From Kalaharituber pfeilii (taxonomy: Eukaryota; Ascomycota; Pezizomycetes; Pezizales; Pezizaceae), in contig WHUZ01000191.1 of assembly GCA_015179045.1 (NCBI GenBank), positions 1 to 38,479 of the forward strand: a stretch of DNA of 38,479 nucleotides. Direction: 5' to 3'. The notes under the pieces were generated by a model. That model saw only the letters and a list, made by a program, of their open reading frames with translations, was not told the DNA's origin and did no database searches. Shown in pieces: positions 22,284-31,562 of the stretch. Position 1 is the first letter of the stretch; each line of letters starts with the position of its first letter. A program made the position numbers and the translations under genes.

Positions 22284-22394
22284 TAAATAGTTATTGGGTA
22301 TAGCATCTAATGCAAGAGGTTAGTTATCTCACATTGCAAATCATAGAAAACCATATTACTATATCATTGCTATTATAAATTTTTTTATAGTACC

Positions 22395-22443
22395 TATACT
22401 AAGAAACTATGGAGCTATAGTCACTCTATGGTTTTTTGATATG
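22395..22443. repeat. Subterminal palindrome, left copy
   Basis: Corresponds to the palindrome at 31219-31267. Arms 'aagaaactatggag' and 'ctctatggttttttg' are still pairable but more mutated than in the right copy. Confidence 0.65.
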
Positions 22444-22497
22444 ATAAGATATAATAGCAATACACTTTTACAGTATAAGTATACTTTAGAAGTATAA

Positions 22498-22740
22498 TTT
22501 TTTTTTTTTTTTTTTCATATAATTCCACTTGTAGTACTTAGCTATAGCAGGGATACTAGGCAAGTCCTTATAGTTTGGAGACAGGCTAAACTAACTCTCT
22601 ACATACATAGCCTCCATGCCCCATCATGTCCTATTCTTCTAGCTTCTAGAACTTAACTCTATATTCTCCTACTTTCTAGAACTTAACCCCAATAAAGAAA
22701 TTCTCTAAAACTTTATACTCCTCTCCATTCTCTATCACGG
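22498..22740 (-). mobile_element. 3' end of a LINE (copy B), with poly(T) on the plus strand
   Basis: Run of T at 22498-22515, then the reverse complement of the LINE 3' end seen at 1-239 and 30930-31164; 'cttctagaacttaac' appears twice as in the other copies. Similarity stops near 22740, so this copy is 5'-truncated to about 240 bp. Its junction with the DNA transposon ('gaagtataa' then T run) is the same as in the right arm. Confidence 0.85.
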
Positions 22741-24130
22741 AGGTTAACATAGTCGATAGAGAGTCTATGATTTGTTAATAATGTAGTTATTACTAGAATG
22801 GTTACTCTATTAGTAGTGTAATATTATTAGGAAATAATAGTAAGTATTAAGCAGAAAGTCTAGAGTTGATCAAGATAGGATACTATTAGTTATCTATAGC
22901 TTAGTAGAGTAAGCTGCCACAGGGCCCTAATTAGAAATACTACTCTATTATCTTTAGAAGAGATAACTAAGCTAGGTTTAGTACTAGGAGGAGCTGATAA
23001 GTCTAAAACCTAATAGGTAATAGATTGGACCATATATCCAGTAGATTAGAATAAGGCCTTAGCCTCCATAGAAAGTTACTGTCAGAAAGGGTACTTAGAA
23101 TAGTATTCAGTAAAAGTATTTAACTTGAGCTGGATAGCCCACCTCGACAGAAGAACTATTATTAGTGAAAGCTGTAATACTCCCACTTAAAGTTATTTCT
23201 ATATAAGAATATATTTTAAGCTTTTTATTTATATAATTGTTACTGCCAGGCAGTTCAACATTGCTAAGTGGTAGTGGGCTAGTATATATAGTATAGCTAA
23301 AGGTGAGCGATGAAGAAGAGCAGGTGAAAGGTATATAGCAAACATAGAGTTTGAGTAAAACTTAGTATACTATTAGTATCTTCATTCTTTATAACTAACA
23401 GTGGGCAGCTGGGGCTTATATAGTAAGTGCTTGTTATACATAACTCATCAATAATCAATAACATGACTATAATGTGATAACACTATCTCGTAAAATAGAT
23501 AAGTAAATATAGAAACAGTAATATAATAGAAATATATGATAACGCAGATCCCCTTTCTAAAACTAATAAGCAAGTGAAGCATTATCTATGTTGCAACTAT
23601 GCATTATTAGCAAAGGTATTATAAGCAATACCAGTTGCTTTATAAGTACCATGCATGTATTAGTATGGTGTGCGTACAAGAACCGATACACATGTCTGTG
23701 AGGTAACTACTGAACAACCAACGTGTAATGTAGCTCATCTAGTATTAATCAGATATATCTTAGTAAGTCTTATAACGGTATAGAGGTGGTACCTTTCCAA
23801 CATTCGGTAGGTCTTTATCTTTAGCCATAATATCAGGTCCCACCTTAGAGGTCCTTTATCCTAAAGGCCTACTAAGTCAACTCGAGAGTATTATTGACTC
23901 TTCAGTTGGTTAGTAAAGTTATCTTTTATAGCTAAGCAATTCGGCATACTATAATGCATAGTACTGGTTCATTAATATCTTTTGTATTAATAGCCAATGG
24001 TAAGACTAATGTGTCCTGCACAATAGTATTAGATATGTTAAGTACTAGTTCACGTAGTACTCATATGAAGTTTAAAGCCCTTAGATATTCAGGTGTCATG
24101 GATCATAATTGGTTACCCTGAACTGTACCA
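22741..24130. other. Unassigned AT-rich stretch
   Basis: No surviving reading frame and no convincing match to the other elements in the window. The composition suggests decayed repeats. A TGTTA...TAACA-bounded segment at 23238-23400 was considered and not accepted as an LTR. The stretch may hold the 5' neighbour or LTR of the gypsy fragment that follows. Confidence 0.5.
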
Positions 24131-24180
24131 AAAACTATACTAAGGTCGACTGGATTCAAGGAATCTCTCACTAGCACAAT

Positions 24181-24270
24181 TTTGGATAACAGAATTATCG
24201 GCGCTTAAGAAATTATATTTTTTAGATAATAGAATTATCGGTGCTTAAGGAATTACACTTTTTAGATAAT
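24181..24270. repeat. Tandem repeat, 40-bp unit, 2.2 copies
   Basis: 'tttggataacagaattatcg' at 24181 recurs as 'tttagataatagaattatcg' at 24221, and 'tttagataat' again at 24261. The period is exactly 40 bp. It lies upstream of a TATA-like 'tgtatataaaaact' near 24340, a place expected inside or before the LTR of the gypsy fragment. Confidence 0.75.
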
Positions 24271-24899
24271 ATCAATCCTGCTGAAGGCATAGCACTTAAG
24301 GAAGCCCTTTTGTATCTCTCTGTTTCTGTGTTACACTTTCCTGTATATAAAAACTCTTTTCTACCCCATAGCCTAGGTCCCTTAAGTAATAAAATATATA
24401 CTCTCCTGACCATACTCTTTCCTCTATAAGCAGCATTCTGCTCAAACTTGTGAGCACTACATGACCCACCTGACTCGATCTGTAACTTAGTGCCAGCTAA
24501 TAGCCCCATAAGATCAGTCTGTTATACTTTATTACTTCACCTTATTCTCTCAAGAACCAGGATGCTAACAAGGCTATGATCGAATCTGCTCCACATTACA
24601 CTATTATTAGAATCCTGCAACTACTACTCCTGACACTTAAGCCCCTTCTATGAGCTACCCTCTCTTTCACTGCTGCCTTCTATTGAACCCTTACAAACAT
24701 CTCCCCTCAATTTGTCCCAGTAGACAAAATCCTCCAAGTTATACAAGTCATTACTAGGGGAACAACCACAACCGAATAAGACCCCATACTAGAATTTAGA
24801 CACCTCTTCATACCAGACCACAACTGCAATTGCCCCTACTACCCAATTAATGAAGAAGACCTGTCATAAATAAGGAGCCCTATATTGTACTTAGAATAC

Positions 24900-26810
24900 C
24901 TACTACACTATACTCTGCAATCTTGAAGGCTCTTTCATACATACTCTCTTTTACTCAGACTCTCCTTATAGTACAAAAGGACGCCCCTCTCCTCCTCCAA
25001 CAATACATCAACTCAAGCTTAGACCTCATCTAAAGCGTCAAGTATACAGAACAAGGAACGCAGACTGACCAGGAGTAAACAAAAAATAACAGGTCTACAC
25101 TCAATACCTCGCATCTATTACCTCTCTTCAAGCTGGCCCAAGTAACTATCAAGGACTCACAATATTGGACTCTCTATCAAACCAAAATAATCTCGTGGAC
25201 CTCTACAATCTTGCCCAACAACAACTTCAACAAGGAAATGCACTTGTATACTAAGCCACAGACTCTCACACCCATGACTATCTCTTATGGCAGATCAAAG
25301 AAGAGTTACAAAACCCAGAAAAGATAGCTAACAAGGACTTCCAAGAAAACGAAGAACCTAACTGGCCAGAAGAATATTTCTGGAACCCTCACAATTAGAA
25401 ACTGGAAGAACTAAGGAACCTAAGCCAGAAATTGACTTTGGAAGCTCCGCTTCCAAATCTGATACCAACTTCCCCCCATAATAAATAGCTACCCCCAATC
25501 CTCCTCCATCAAGAACCTCTACTTCCCAGCCTATCATGTCTGCCATCACTTTCACAGAAAGTCAGTTCAAGTAGCTGCTGGATAGTATCAAAGGGAAATC
25601 CAACATTAAAATCAAGGAGTCAGAAACCTACTCTAATGAACGAGAGAAGCTTAGGGGATAGTTCAACTAGCTATCCATCCAATTTACTAACAACCCTAAC
25701 CATTTTAAGGATAAGCATACTAAAATTAACTACACCTCCTCCTTCCAACAAGATACAGCCTCTAAGTGGTTCAAGCCTTATCTCTAGAATAATGATACCC
25801 TTAAGAAGACCTTTCCTAACTACGATGCCTTTCAAAAAGCTCTTACTGCTGCCTTCGGAATTAGTGATGAGAAAGGCCATGTACAGCAACAGCTCAACAA
25901 GCTCGCTTAAGGAGATGCTAGATGTACAGCATATTAGACTTAGATACAATGCTTTACGATTAATGCTGGGATCAATGATGTAGGAAAAATTATGGCAATC
26001 AGAAGAAGACTGGTTCTACGACTTTAAGATTGGCTTCTAACACAGATAGGAGCCAATAGTTGGGAACTATCAAAGTTGGTTGAGAACTTAATAGAAATAG
26101 ATAACAACTACTTCAACCAGAGAAAGACTAACCTCCAGCTTTCCTTACCGAAACTATAGCCCTCTCAAGGACCCCCTATACCCCAAAGGCCCTCTGCTCC
26201 TCTTAAGATGTATACTAAAGCTATTAGTCAAGAATACTACGGCCCAATGGAAATGGAATTAGATGTAGTAAGGCAGATCTCTAAGGAAGAAAGACAGAGG
26301 TGCCAACAATAAGGCTTATGCTACTATTATGGAGAAGGAAAACACTTCACCTACTAATACCCCAAATGCCTACCCTGCTTCCGCCAACCAACTCCCACCA
26401 AGAACACTACCTCTCCTCCTCCATACAGGGTAAATCAAATTAATACAGATACTGCTAGTAAGACTGTAGGTATTAAAATCGAGGAGTTAAATAACAAAGA
26501 GTAGAGAAGACAGGTAGTCCCTCTTCTACTCGATCCAATAGCTTTGTTGCTACTGCACCAAGCTCAGAATCAAGGTCAAGTCCTCAAGCACCTCAAGTTT
26601 CTAAGAACCTTTTTTCTGTCCTACCTCAAACTTCGTTATCACTATGTTCTCACTATTTCTAAGCCTCTTGCTCATGTTTTCCTAGTTTTTCTGAAGCCCT
26701 TCAAGTTCTTTCCAAAGTTCCTATTGATTTCTTATTATGCAATGTTAGGGTCGAGTCTCTGGAAGACTCAAGAAATAATGTCAAATTTCATACTACATTT
26801 TCTGAACTGA
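24900..26810 (+). pseudogene. gag: gag of the old gypsy fragment
   Basis: Upstream part (about 25090-25440) reads YTQYLASITSLQAG, then NQNNLVDLYNLAQQQLQQGN and LWQIKEELQNPEKIANKDFQ, a glutamine-rich, probably coiled N-terminus. A frame change leads to the block from the ATG at 25536 (MSAITFTESQFK), then TNNPNHFKDKHTKINYTSSF and DTASKWFKPYL, typical of a gypsy capsid domain. The zinc knuckle near 26320-26365 has C-x2-Y-x4-H-x4-Y, so its second and last Cys are both Tyr (TGT to TAT). The frame ends at TGA 26808. Stops inside fit mutated CAG, CAA and TGG. The 5' limit is uncertain. Confidence 0.7.
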
Positions 26811-27190
26811 ATAATTTCTCTCTTTTACTGTCTGTATCATTATCTCAAAAATCAAACTCAGAGTCAAGCCAAGTCAAGACCTATGTATTTTTAGATCAGA
26901 GCGCACAAGGTAATCTCATACATGCAAGAGTGATTCAAGAGAGCGGGCTTACAACCCAACCTATATCTCAAGTAGTTAACCTAATCTTTATAGATAAAAC
27001 TCAAGCCAAGGACCCTCTTATCCAAGAAGAGTATATTGTCAAGATGAACATTAATGGCTATGAAGAGCTAATTGAATTCGGGATTACTAAAACCTGTAAG
27101 GATAATCCTCTAGTACTTGGAATAGGTTAGCAAAGAATGCACAATATCCAAATAGATTATAACAAAAATCAACTCCATTTTCCTCCCTCT
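26811..27190 (+). pseudogene. pol: Aspartic protease of the old gypsy fragment
   Basis: Reads VKTYVFLDQSAQGNLIHARV near 26875-26935, where LDSGA is expected, so the catalytic motif is changed. Later comes NPLVLGIG then a TAG in place of Trp, then QRMHNIQIDYNKNQLHF. This fits the ILG-x-x-WL and following strand of retropepsins. It lies in a different frame from gag, with no slippery site that I can support. Confidence 0.7.
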
Positions 27191-27439
27191 TACAACCCCC
27201 ATAACTTAGGAAACTAACCTATTCAACTCCTCTATAAGTGACTAACTACCTTAACTCCATAAAATAAGATAGCCTTCGTTAATGCTAATGCCTTCAAGAC
27301 TCTTGTTAAGAAGCACCCCACCAATAGCATTAACATTCATAACATAGACCAAGTCTTATTCCATTAAGCAAACAAGTATCTAGCCAAAGAATCCAGAAAA
27401 TGATATAGCACTCACATGATAGCAATCGTCAGAAGGAAT

Positions 27440-27939
27440 GCAAAGACCTCAAGAAAGAGCTACCCAAGGAATATTATGACTTTATTGATGTTTTTGACTA
27501 GGACAAAGCAGAGCAACTCCTCCTTCATAGACTAGAAATTGATTATGCCATTATCTTAGAAGAAAGAAAGTCACTCCCATTTGGCCCTCTCTACAACCTC
27601 AACACAAAGGAACTCTTCGCCTTACAAGAATACCTAGAAGACAATCTAAGAAAAGGATTCATTCAGGCATCTACCTCCCCTGCAGGGGTGCCAATCCTCT
27701 TTGTACCTAAACCTGATAGATTATTACGGTTGTGTGTGGACTATAGGGGACTTAACAATATCACAATTAAGAACTGTACTCTACTTCCTCTTATCAATAA
27801 AACTCTTGACCAACTTAAGGGAGCAAAATACTATACTAAGTTAGATATTAGGGAAGCCTATTGTCGAATCAGGATTAAGGAAGGAAATGAATAAAAAATA
27901 GTCTTTTAGACTCATTATAGACACTTCGAATACAAGGTT
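27440..27939 (+). pseudogene. pol: Reverse transcriptase, N-terminal part, of the old gypsy fragment
   Basis: Reads LPKEYYDFIDVFD, a stop (mutated codon), then [20 protein letters not shown] and [37 protein letters not shown] and [20 protein letters not shown] follow: fingers and first palm motif with the catalytic Asp in KLDI. It ends in HYRHFEYKV at about 27937, just before the box that would hold the YxDD residues. The rest is absent from the window. Confidence 0.85.
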
Positions 27940-28134
27940 CATCAGCAACAACAAAAATGCGTCCTGACACACGAGCATAGTATCATGACAATTGGATACA
28001 TCTCATATATTAATGCGTCCCGACACCTCATGAATTATCTCTGGCATCACAATACTTTATGAATTATCTCTCGCATCCTGATAAATATATAATTTCGCAC
28101 TGCATTATAGCACTAAATACTTGGCTTTGTACGT
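27940..28134. repeat. Short repeat-rich junction between gypsy fragment and LINE
   Basis: 'aatgcgtcc(t/c)gacac' occurs at 27956 and 28012. 'atgaattatctct(g/c)gcatc' occurs in two tandem copies of 29 bp starting near 28029 and 28058. No gene. It may be part of an insertion that cut the gypsy RT, or the untranslated edge of the LINE. Confidence 0.5.
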
Positions 28135-28209
28135 TAGGATATCCAGTAATTGACAGATAACTTTCTGAAAGCTCCCGATGTACACTTTGCTCTATAGTTC
28201 ATAATGGTG

Positions 28210-31022
28210 ATAAGGAGGTGGAAGGCAGCAGTGAAAAGGATGAAGTGGAAGATTCGGGAGGAGAAGAAGAAGTGCTGAAGGGAGTTCATAGAAGAGGAAG
28301 GGTATAGCGACCCATAGAGGGTAGTGAGGATAGCGAAGGACCCTTTCAGAGAAAAGAAGAAGATGGGAAGATTGAAAGATAAGGAGGGGAGAGAGTTGGA
28401 GGGGGATGGAGAGAAAGTAAGGATGCTGGTAAAGTAGAATTTTGCATAGAGGAAAGAGAAGGAGGCAGAGGCAGAGGAGAAGGAGAGAGAGAGGGAAGCA
28501 GAGGGGGAGGGTGACAAAAGGGAGAGGGAGAGAATGAAAGGAGAAGTGAGGGCTATATTGTAGAGCACTAAAAACAATTCAGTACTAGGACCTGACAGAA
28601 TCAGATACCGATTGATCAAAGCTGCTCTAAAGACTCCCATAGGAGATAAGTTAGTGAGGGAGATCACTGAAAACTGTATCTGGAACAGGACCTCGATGGA
28701 GTGGAGAGAGATAAGAGTTATTATAATACCAAAGCTGAGAAAGGATATCAAGACGGTGAAAGCGTGGAGGACAATCAACCTGATTAATTGTATTGGGAAG
28801 ATCTAGAAGAAAGTCATAACTAGCAGGCTGCAGAAAGAAGACTGACTCTTCCACAGGCTCCAGCTAGGAGCATGCAAGGGGAGGAATATGATTCAGGCGA
28901 TGGCGAGGGCGGTAATAAAGGTGCAGAGGTGCCTACATAGGGGAGGGAGAGCAGCATAGGTGACAGTGGATGTCAAAGGAGGCTTTAATATTATGAGGAA
29001 AGAGGTGGTCCTGGGAAGGATTGAGGAGAAAGGGAGCGAGGAGATGAGAAAGAAGTGGAGGTGGCTAGAGGAGTTTATGGGAGGCAGAGAGTTTGGAGTG
29101 TAGTAGGATAGTGAGGAGAAAGGGAGGGGCAGGTCTTTTTTTTTTTTTTTTATTATATTACATGACCCCACTTGGAGCTGTTCGCCAGAGTAGAGTAAGA
29201 ATTGATGGAGGGGCAGGTCGAATGTGGGGGTTCTGCAAGAGTCATTACTGTTACTGGTCATCTTCCTAATCTTCATGGCTCCCACCATTGAGAAGATGGA
29301 GAGAAGGCTAAGGGGAGTGGTGATGGGGGTAAAGGTAGAAGTGCCATTATATGTCTATGACCTAGCAGCAATAATCCTGGACTGGCACGAGTACTGGGAT
29401 ATGGGGTGGCTCAGGGAGAAAGTGAAGGTGGCAATGGTAGAGGTGGCAGAAGAAGATCATATCCTGCTGGAAGAGTCGAAGTGGGAGATGATAACTTTCG
29501 GAGGGGGGAAGAGGTAGAAGAAGGAGGAGGAGATACTGAAGTGGCTGGAAGTCATTTTTGATGAGAGGCTGACCTTTAGTACGCATTAGTGAAATAGGCT
29601 GAGTATAGTGAGGAGGCTAGTGGGGGCACTCTCAGGACTAAGAAACCGGGGGTGGAGGATGTCACTACAGAGCTAGCGGCAGGCGTACATAGAGATAGTA
29701 AGGACAATGGCAATGTGGGGGAGTAAGATCGGGTGGAGAGGCCAGAAGGAGTAGAAGAAGCAGACAGAGCAATTACAGCTACAAGTTTTAAAGAGAGCAG
29801 CTGAAGGGAGGAGAGGTGCCAGATGGAAGGGGTGAATGCAGTTTGTGGAGTAGAAGACATGGAGATGGTTCTGGATAGCGCACAAGTGAGAGCGATCGTC
29901 TGGGAGATGGAGGCACTGTCAGAGCTGGCGGAGCTTTGCATGGGCAACTTCAGAGGGGGTGAGGAGAGAGAGGAGAAGGTAAGAAACTGGAGAGACTGGG
30001 GAGTGCAGTGGGCACTGGTGGAGAAGGATAGGTATGAAATGGTATTGGACCACTAGCAGAACCAGTGGGCACATTTCTCAAAAGAGGGAAAGGAGATTTC
30101 ATGGGGAGGAAGATATAAGGTGGTAGAGGTAGAGACTGCAGAGAGGCTGAGGAGGAAGAAGGGGGGCTGAGAGGAATGGGAGATCTCGATTGAGTAGGCT
30201 GGAAGGGAGAGAGCTGTCTTCTTTTCAGATGGCAGTAAAATCGAGAATAGCAAGGTGGGAGCAGGTATGTGGGGGAGGTCAGCAGTAGTAGCGGAGGTGG
30301 TAGGAAGAACAGTCATGGTTTTTGACAGAGAGGTGAGGGGAGTGAGAAGAGCATCAGAGAATGCACTAGAGGAGGTCCTAGTCCTGATCTGTCTGGATTT
30401 GGAAGCTGCTGTCATGGCGATTCAGAAGGCAGGCAGAAAGAAAAAGGGAAAGACAGAGGATGTAAGAACGATAGTGAATGCAGTAGCAAGAAGAAAGAAG
30501 AAGGGGGAGAATGCGAAACTATTGTAGGCAAAAGCTCAAATTGGAATCGCAGGTAATGAGAAGATGGATCAGTGGGTGAAGAAGGGGATAGTGAAGCAGG
30601 AGAAGGAGGTGGCCACTGGAAGTGGGATGTACCAGAGGGTGAAGGCGTGGAGGAAGGAGAAGAAAGAAGTAGAGGGCTTTGAAAGAGAAAAGGTCAGGAA
30701 GTGGAGTAGAGTAGCAATATCAAACTTCACTGTATTATGACTGGAGCAAGAAAGGTGTGCTGGGTAGTTAAAGAAGTTAGGAGTAGTGGAATCGGATAGG
30801 TGTAGGTGTAGGGAGGTGCAAATGGAGGAGTATCTTGCTTTCCGATACAGAAGTTAGGAGAACTACCTAGAAGGTTTTGAGAAGTAGAGCAACATGTGGA
30901 AGGATTGGAAAAGAAAGACGGAGAATAGGAAGGAGTATGACGTTTTAGAGAATTTCTTCGCTAGAGTCAAGTTCTAGAAAGTAAGAGAATGCAGGGTCAA
31001 GTTCTAGAAGTTAGGAGAGTGA
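28210..31022 (+). pseudogene. LINE ORF2 remnant: reverse transcriptase and RNase H
   Basis: From 28210 one frame carries a basic linker, then RT: GPDRIRYRLIKAAL, WREIRVIIIPKLRKDIKTVK, AWRTINLINCIGKI, DVKGGFNIMRKEVV. After the 71-bp insertion it continues GVLQESLLLLVIFLIFMAPT (family GVPQGSPLSP) and PLYVYDLAA, where the catalytic YxDD is Y-V-Y-D, so the first Asp is lost (GAC to TAC, a transversion). A frameshift occurs near 29815. RNase H follows: AVFFSDGSKIENSKVGAG, LEAAVMAIQKAGR, then IGIAGNEKMDQWVKKG with D present. The C-terminus reads EYDVLENFFARVKF. Stops are mostly TAG, fitting CAG or TGG. The protein would copy LINE RNA at the insertion site. Confidence 0.85.
29136..29206 (-). mobile_element. 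71-bp 5'-truncated retroposed insertion with poly(T)
   Basis: Begins on the plus strand with 16 T (29136-29151) and is flanked by a perfect 13-bp duplication GGAGGGGCAGGTC at 29123-29135 and 29207-29219. In its own sense it ends 'ccaagtggggtcatg' plus A tail, resembling but not equal to the host LINE 3' end ('acaagcaggattatg'). It adds 84 bp including the duplication, so the LINE frame is kept. Likely the tail of a related LINE or a SINE. Confidence 0.9.
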
Positions 31023-31218
31023 GGGCGATGGTGTGTGGAGGCCATGTACATAGAGAGTTAGTTTAACCTATCTCTAGGCTATGAGGGCTTGCCCAGGGTC
31101 CCTGCTATGGCCAAGTGCTACAAGCAGGATTATGTGATTAAAAAAAAAAAAAAAAAAAAAAAAATTGTGCTTCTAAAGTATACTTGTACTATGAAAGTGC
31201 ATTGCTATTGCATCTCAT

Positions 31219-31267
31219 TATGCCAAGAAATCATAGAGTGACTATAGCTCTATGGTTTCTTAGCATA
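31219..31267. repeat. 49-bp subterminal palindrome, right copy
   Basis: Arms of 20 bp, 'tatgccaagaaatcatagag' (31219-31238) and 'ctctatggtttcttagcata' (31248-31267), pair at 18 of 20 positions around a 9-bp centre. Flanking sequence extends the symmetry imperfectly: 'attgctat' before and 'atagcaat' near 31290. It lies 54 bp from the element edge. It could be a transposase binding site or the end of a small foldback element. Confidence 0.8.
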
Positions 31268-31378
31268 GGTGCTATAAAAAAATTCATAATGGTGATGATA
31301 TAGCAATATGGTCCTCTATGATTTGTAATGTGAGGCAACTGACCTATCGCATTGGATGCTATACCCAATGACCATTCA

Positions 31379-31562
31379 CTTGATGCTATCAGATCCTTTA
31401 AAATGCTATATAATGCTTAATTTATTTTCTGCACTAATTACATTTTATCTGCCTAATATATGAACTGCTACTTGATACTATCAGATCTTTTAAAATGCTA
31501 CATGATGCACGATTTATTGTCTGAACTAATTACTTTTCATTTACCTGATATATGTCCTACCA
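31379..31562. repeat. Two direct repeats of 92 bp, right copy
   Basis: 'cttgatgctatcagatcc' at 31379 recurs as 'cttgatactatcagatct' at 31471; both carry 'ttaaaatgctac/t' and 'ctaattac'. The second unit overlaps the C-terminal codons of the transposase. Confidence 0.85.

Larger units (their letters stand above)
14562..22497 (+). mobile_element. KDZ/Plavaka-type DNA transposon, left copy
   Basis: About 7.3 kb of this interval (from about 15211) matches 31165-38479 in inverted orientation through coding and noncoding parts alike; the remainder corresponds to sequence beyond the right window edge. Genes: transposase on plus (about 19010-22115), ORF2 and ORF3 on minus. The right limit is the junction with LINE copy B at 22497/22498, shared with the right copy. 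The element probably continues left of the gypsy insertion into 240-2741, which would make it about 10.4 kb. This copy is more AT-rich and has more stops than the right copy. I did not find convincing terminal inverted repeats. Confidence 0.75.
24540..27939 (+). mobile_element. Second Ty3/gypsy element, old fragment (gag to mid-RT)
   Basis: Gag, protease and the first half of RT are recognisable in order on the plus strand. The RT ends at about 27939, so the rest of pol and the 3' LTR are missing. It is a different family from the 2747-14556 element: the protease and RT blocks differ strongly. Dense TAG/TAA stops show heavy C-to-T mutation. The 5' LTR probably lies within about 24130-24570, but I cannot fix its ends. 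Confidence 0.8.
28135..31164 (+). mobile_element. Tad/I-like LINE (copy C), 5'-truncated, with poly(A)
   Basis: One long decayed reading frame with RT and RNase H, ending in a 25-base A run (31140-31164). No endonuclease domain is visible, so the 5' end is missing; the start near 28135 is approximate. Fungal LINEs with a C-terminal RNase H belong to the Tad/I group. A 71-bp insertion lies within it. It abuts the right DNA-transposon copy at 31165. The sense strand is strikingly purine-rich. Confidence 0.85.

Noticed and set aside
22450..22497. Terminal inverted repeats of the transposon at the LINE junction
   Set aside because: The opposite end of the left copy (near 240) does not show the inverse sequence; decay or a wrong limit prevents a call.
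23238..23400. 163-bp TGTTA...TAACA segment as a solo LTR
   Set aside because: No 5-bp flanking duplication, no second copy in the window and no clear primer-binding site.
27950..28086. Spaced short repeats as a CRISPR array
   Set aside because: Only two copies each, with different spacings (29 and 56 bp), in a fungal transposon context.
28134..30415. Several serine/leucine-rich minus-strand frames in the LINE
   Set aside because: They are the complement of a purine-rich coding strand, so stops are rare by composition. The plus strand carries RT and RNase H motifs.
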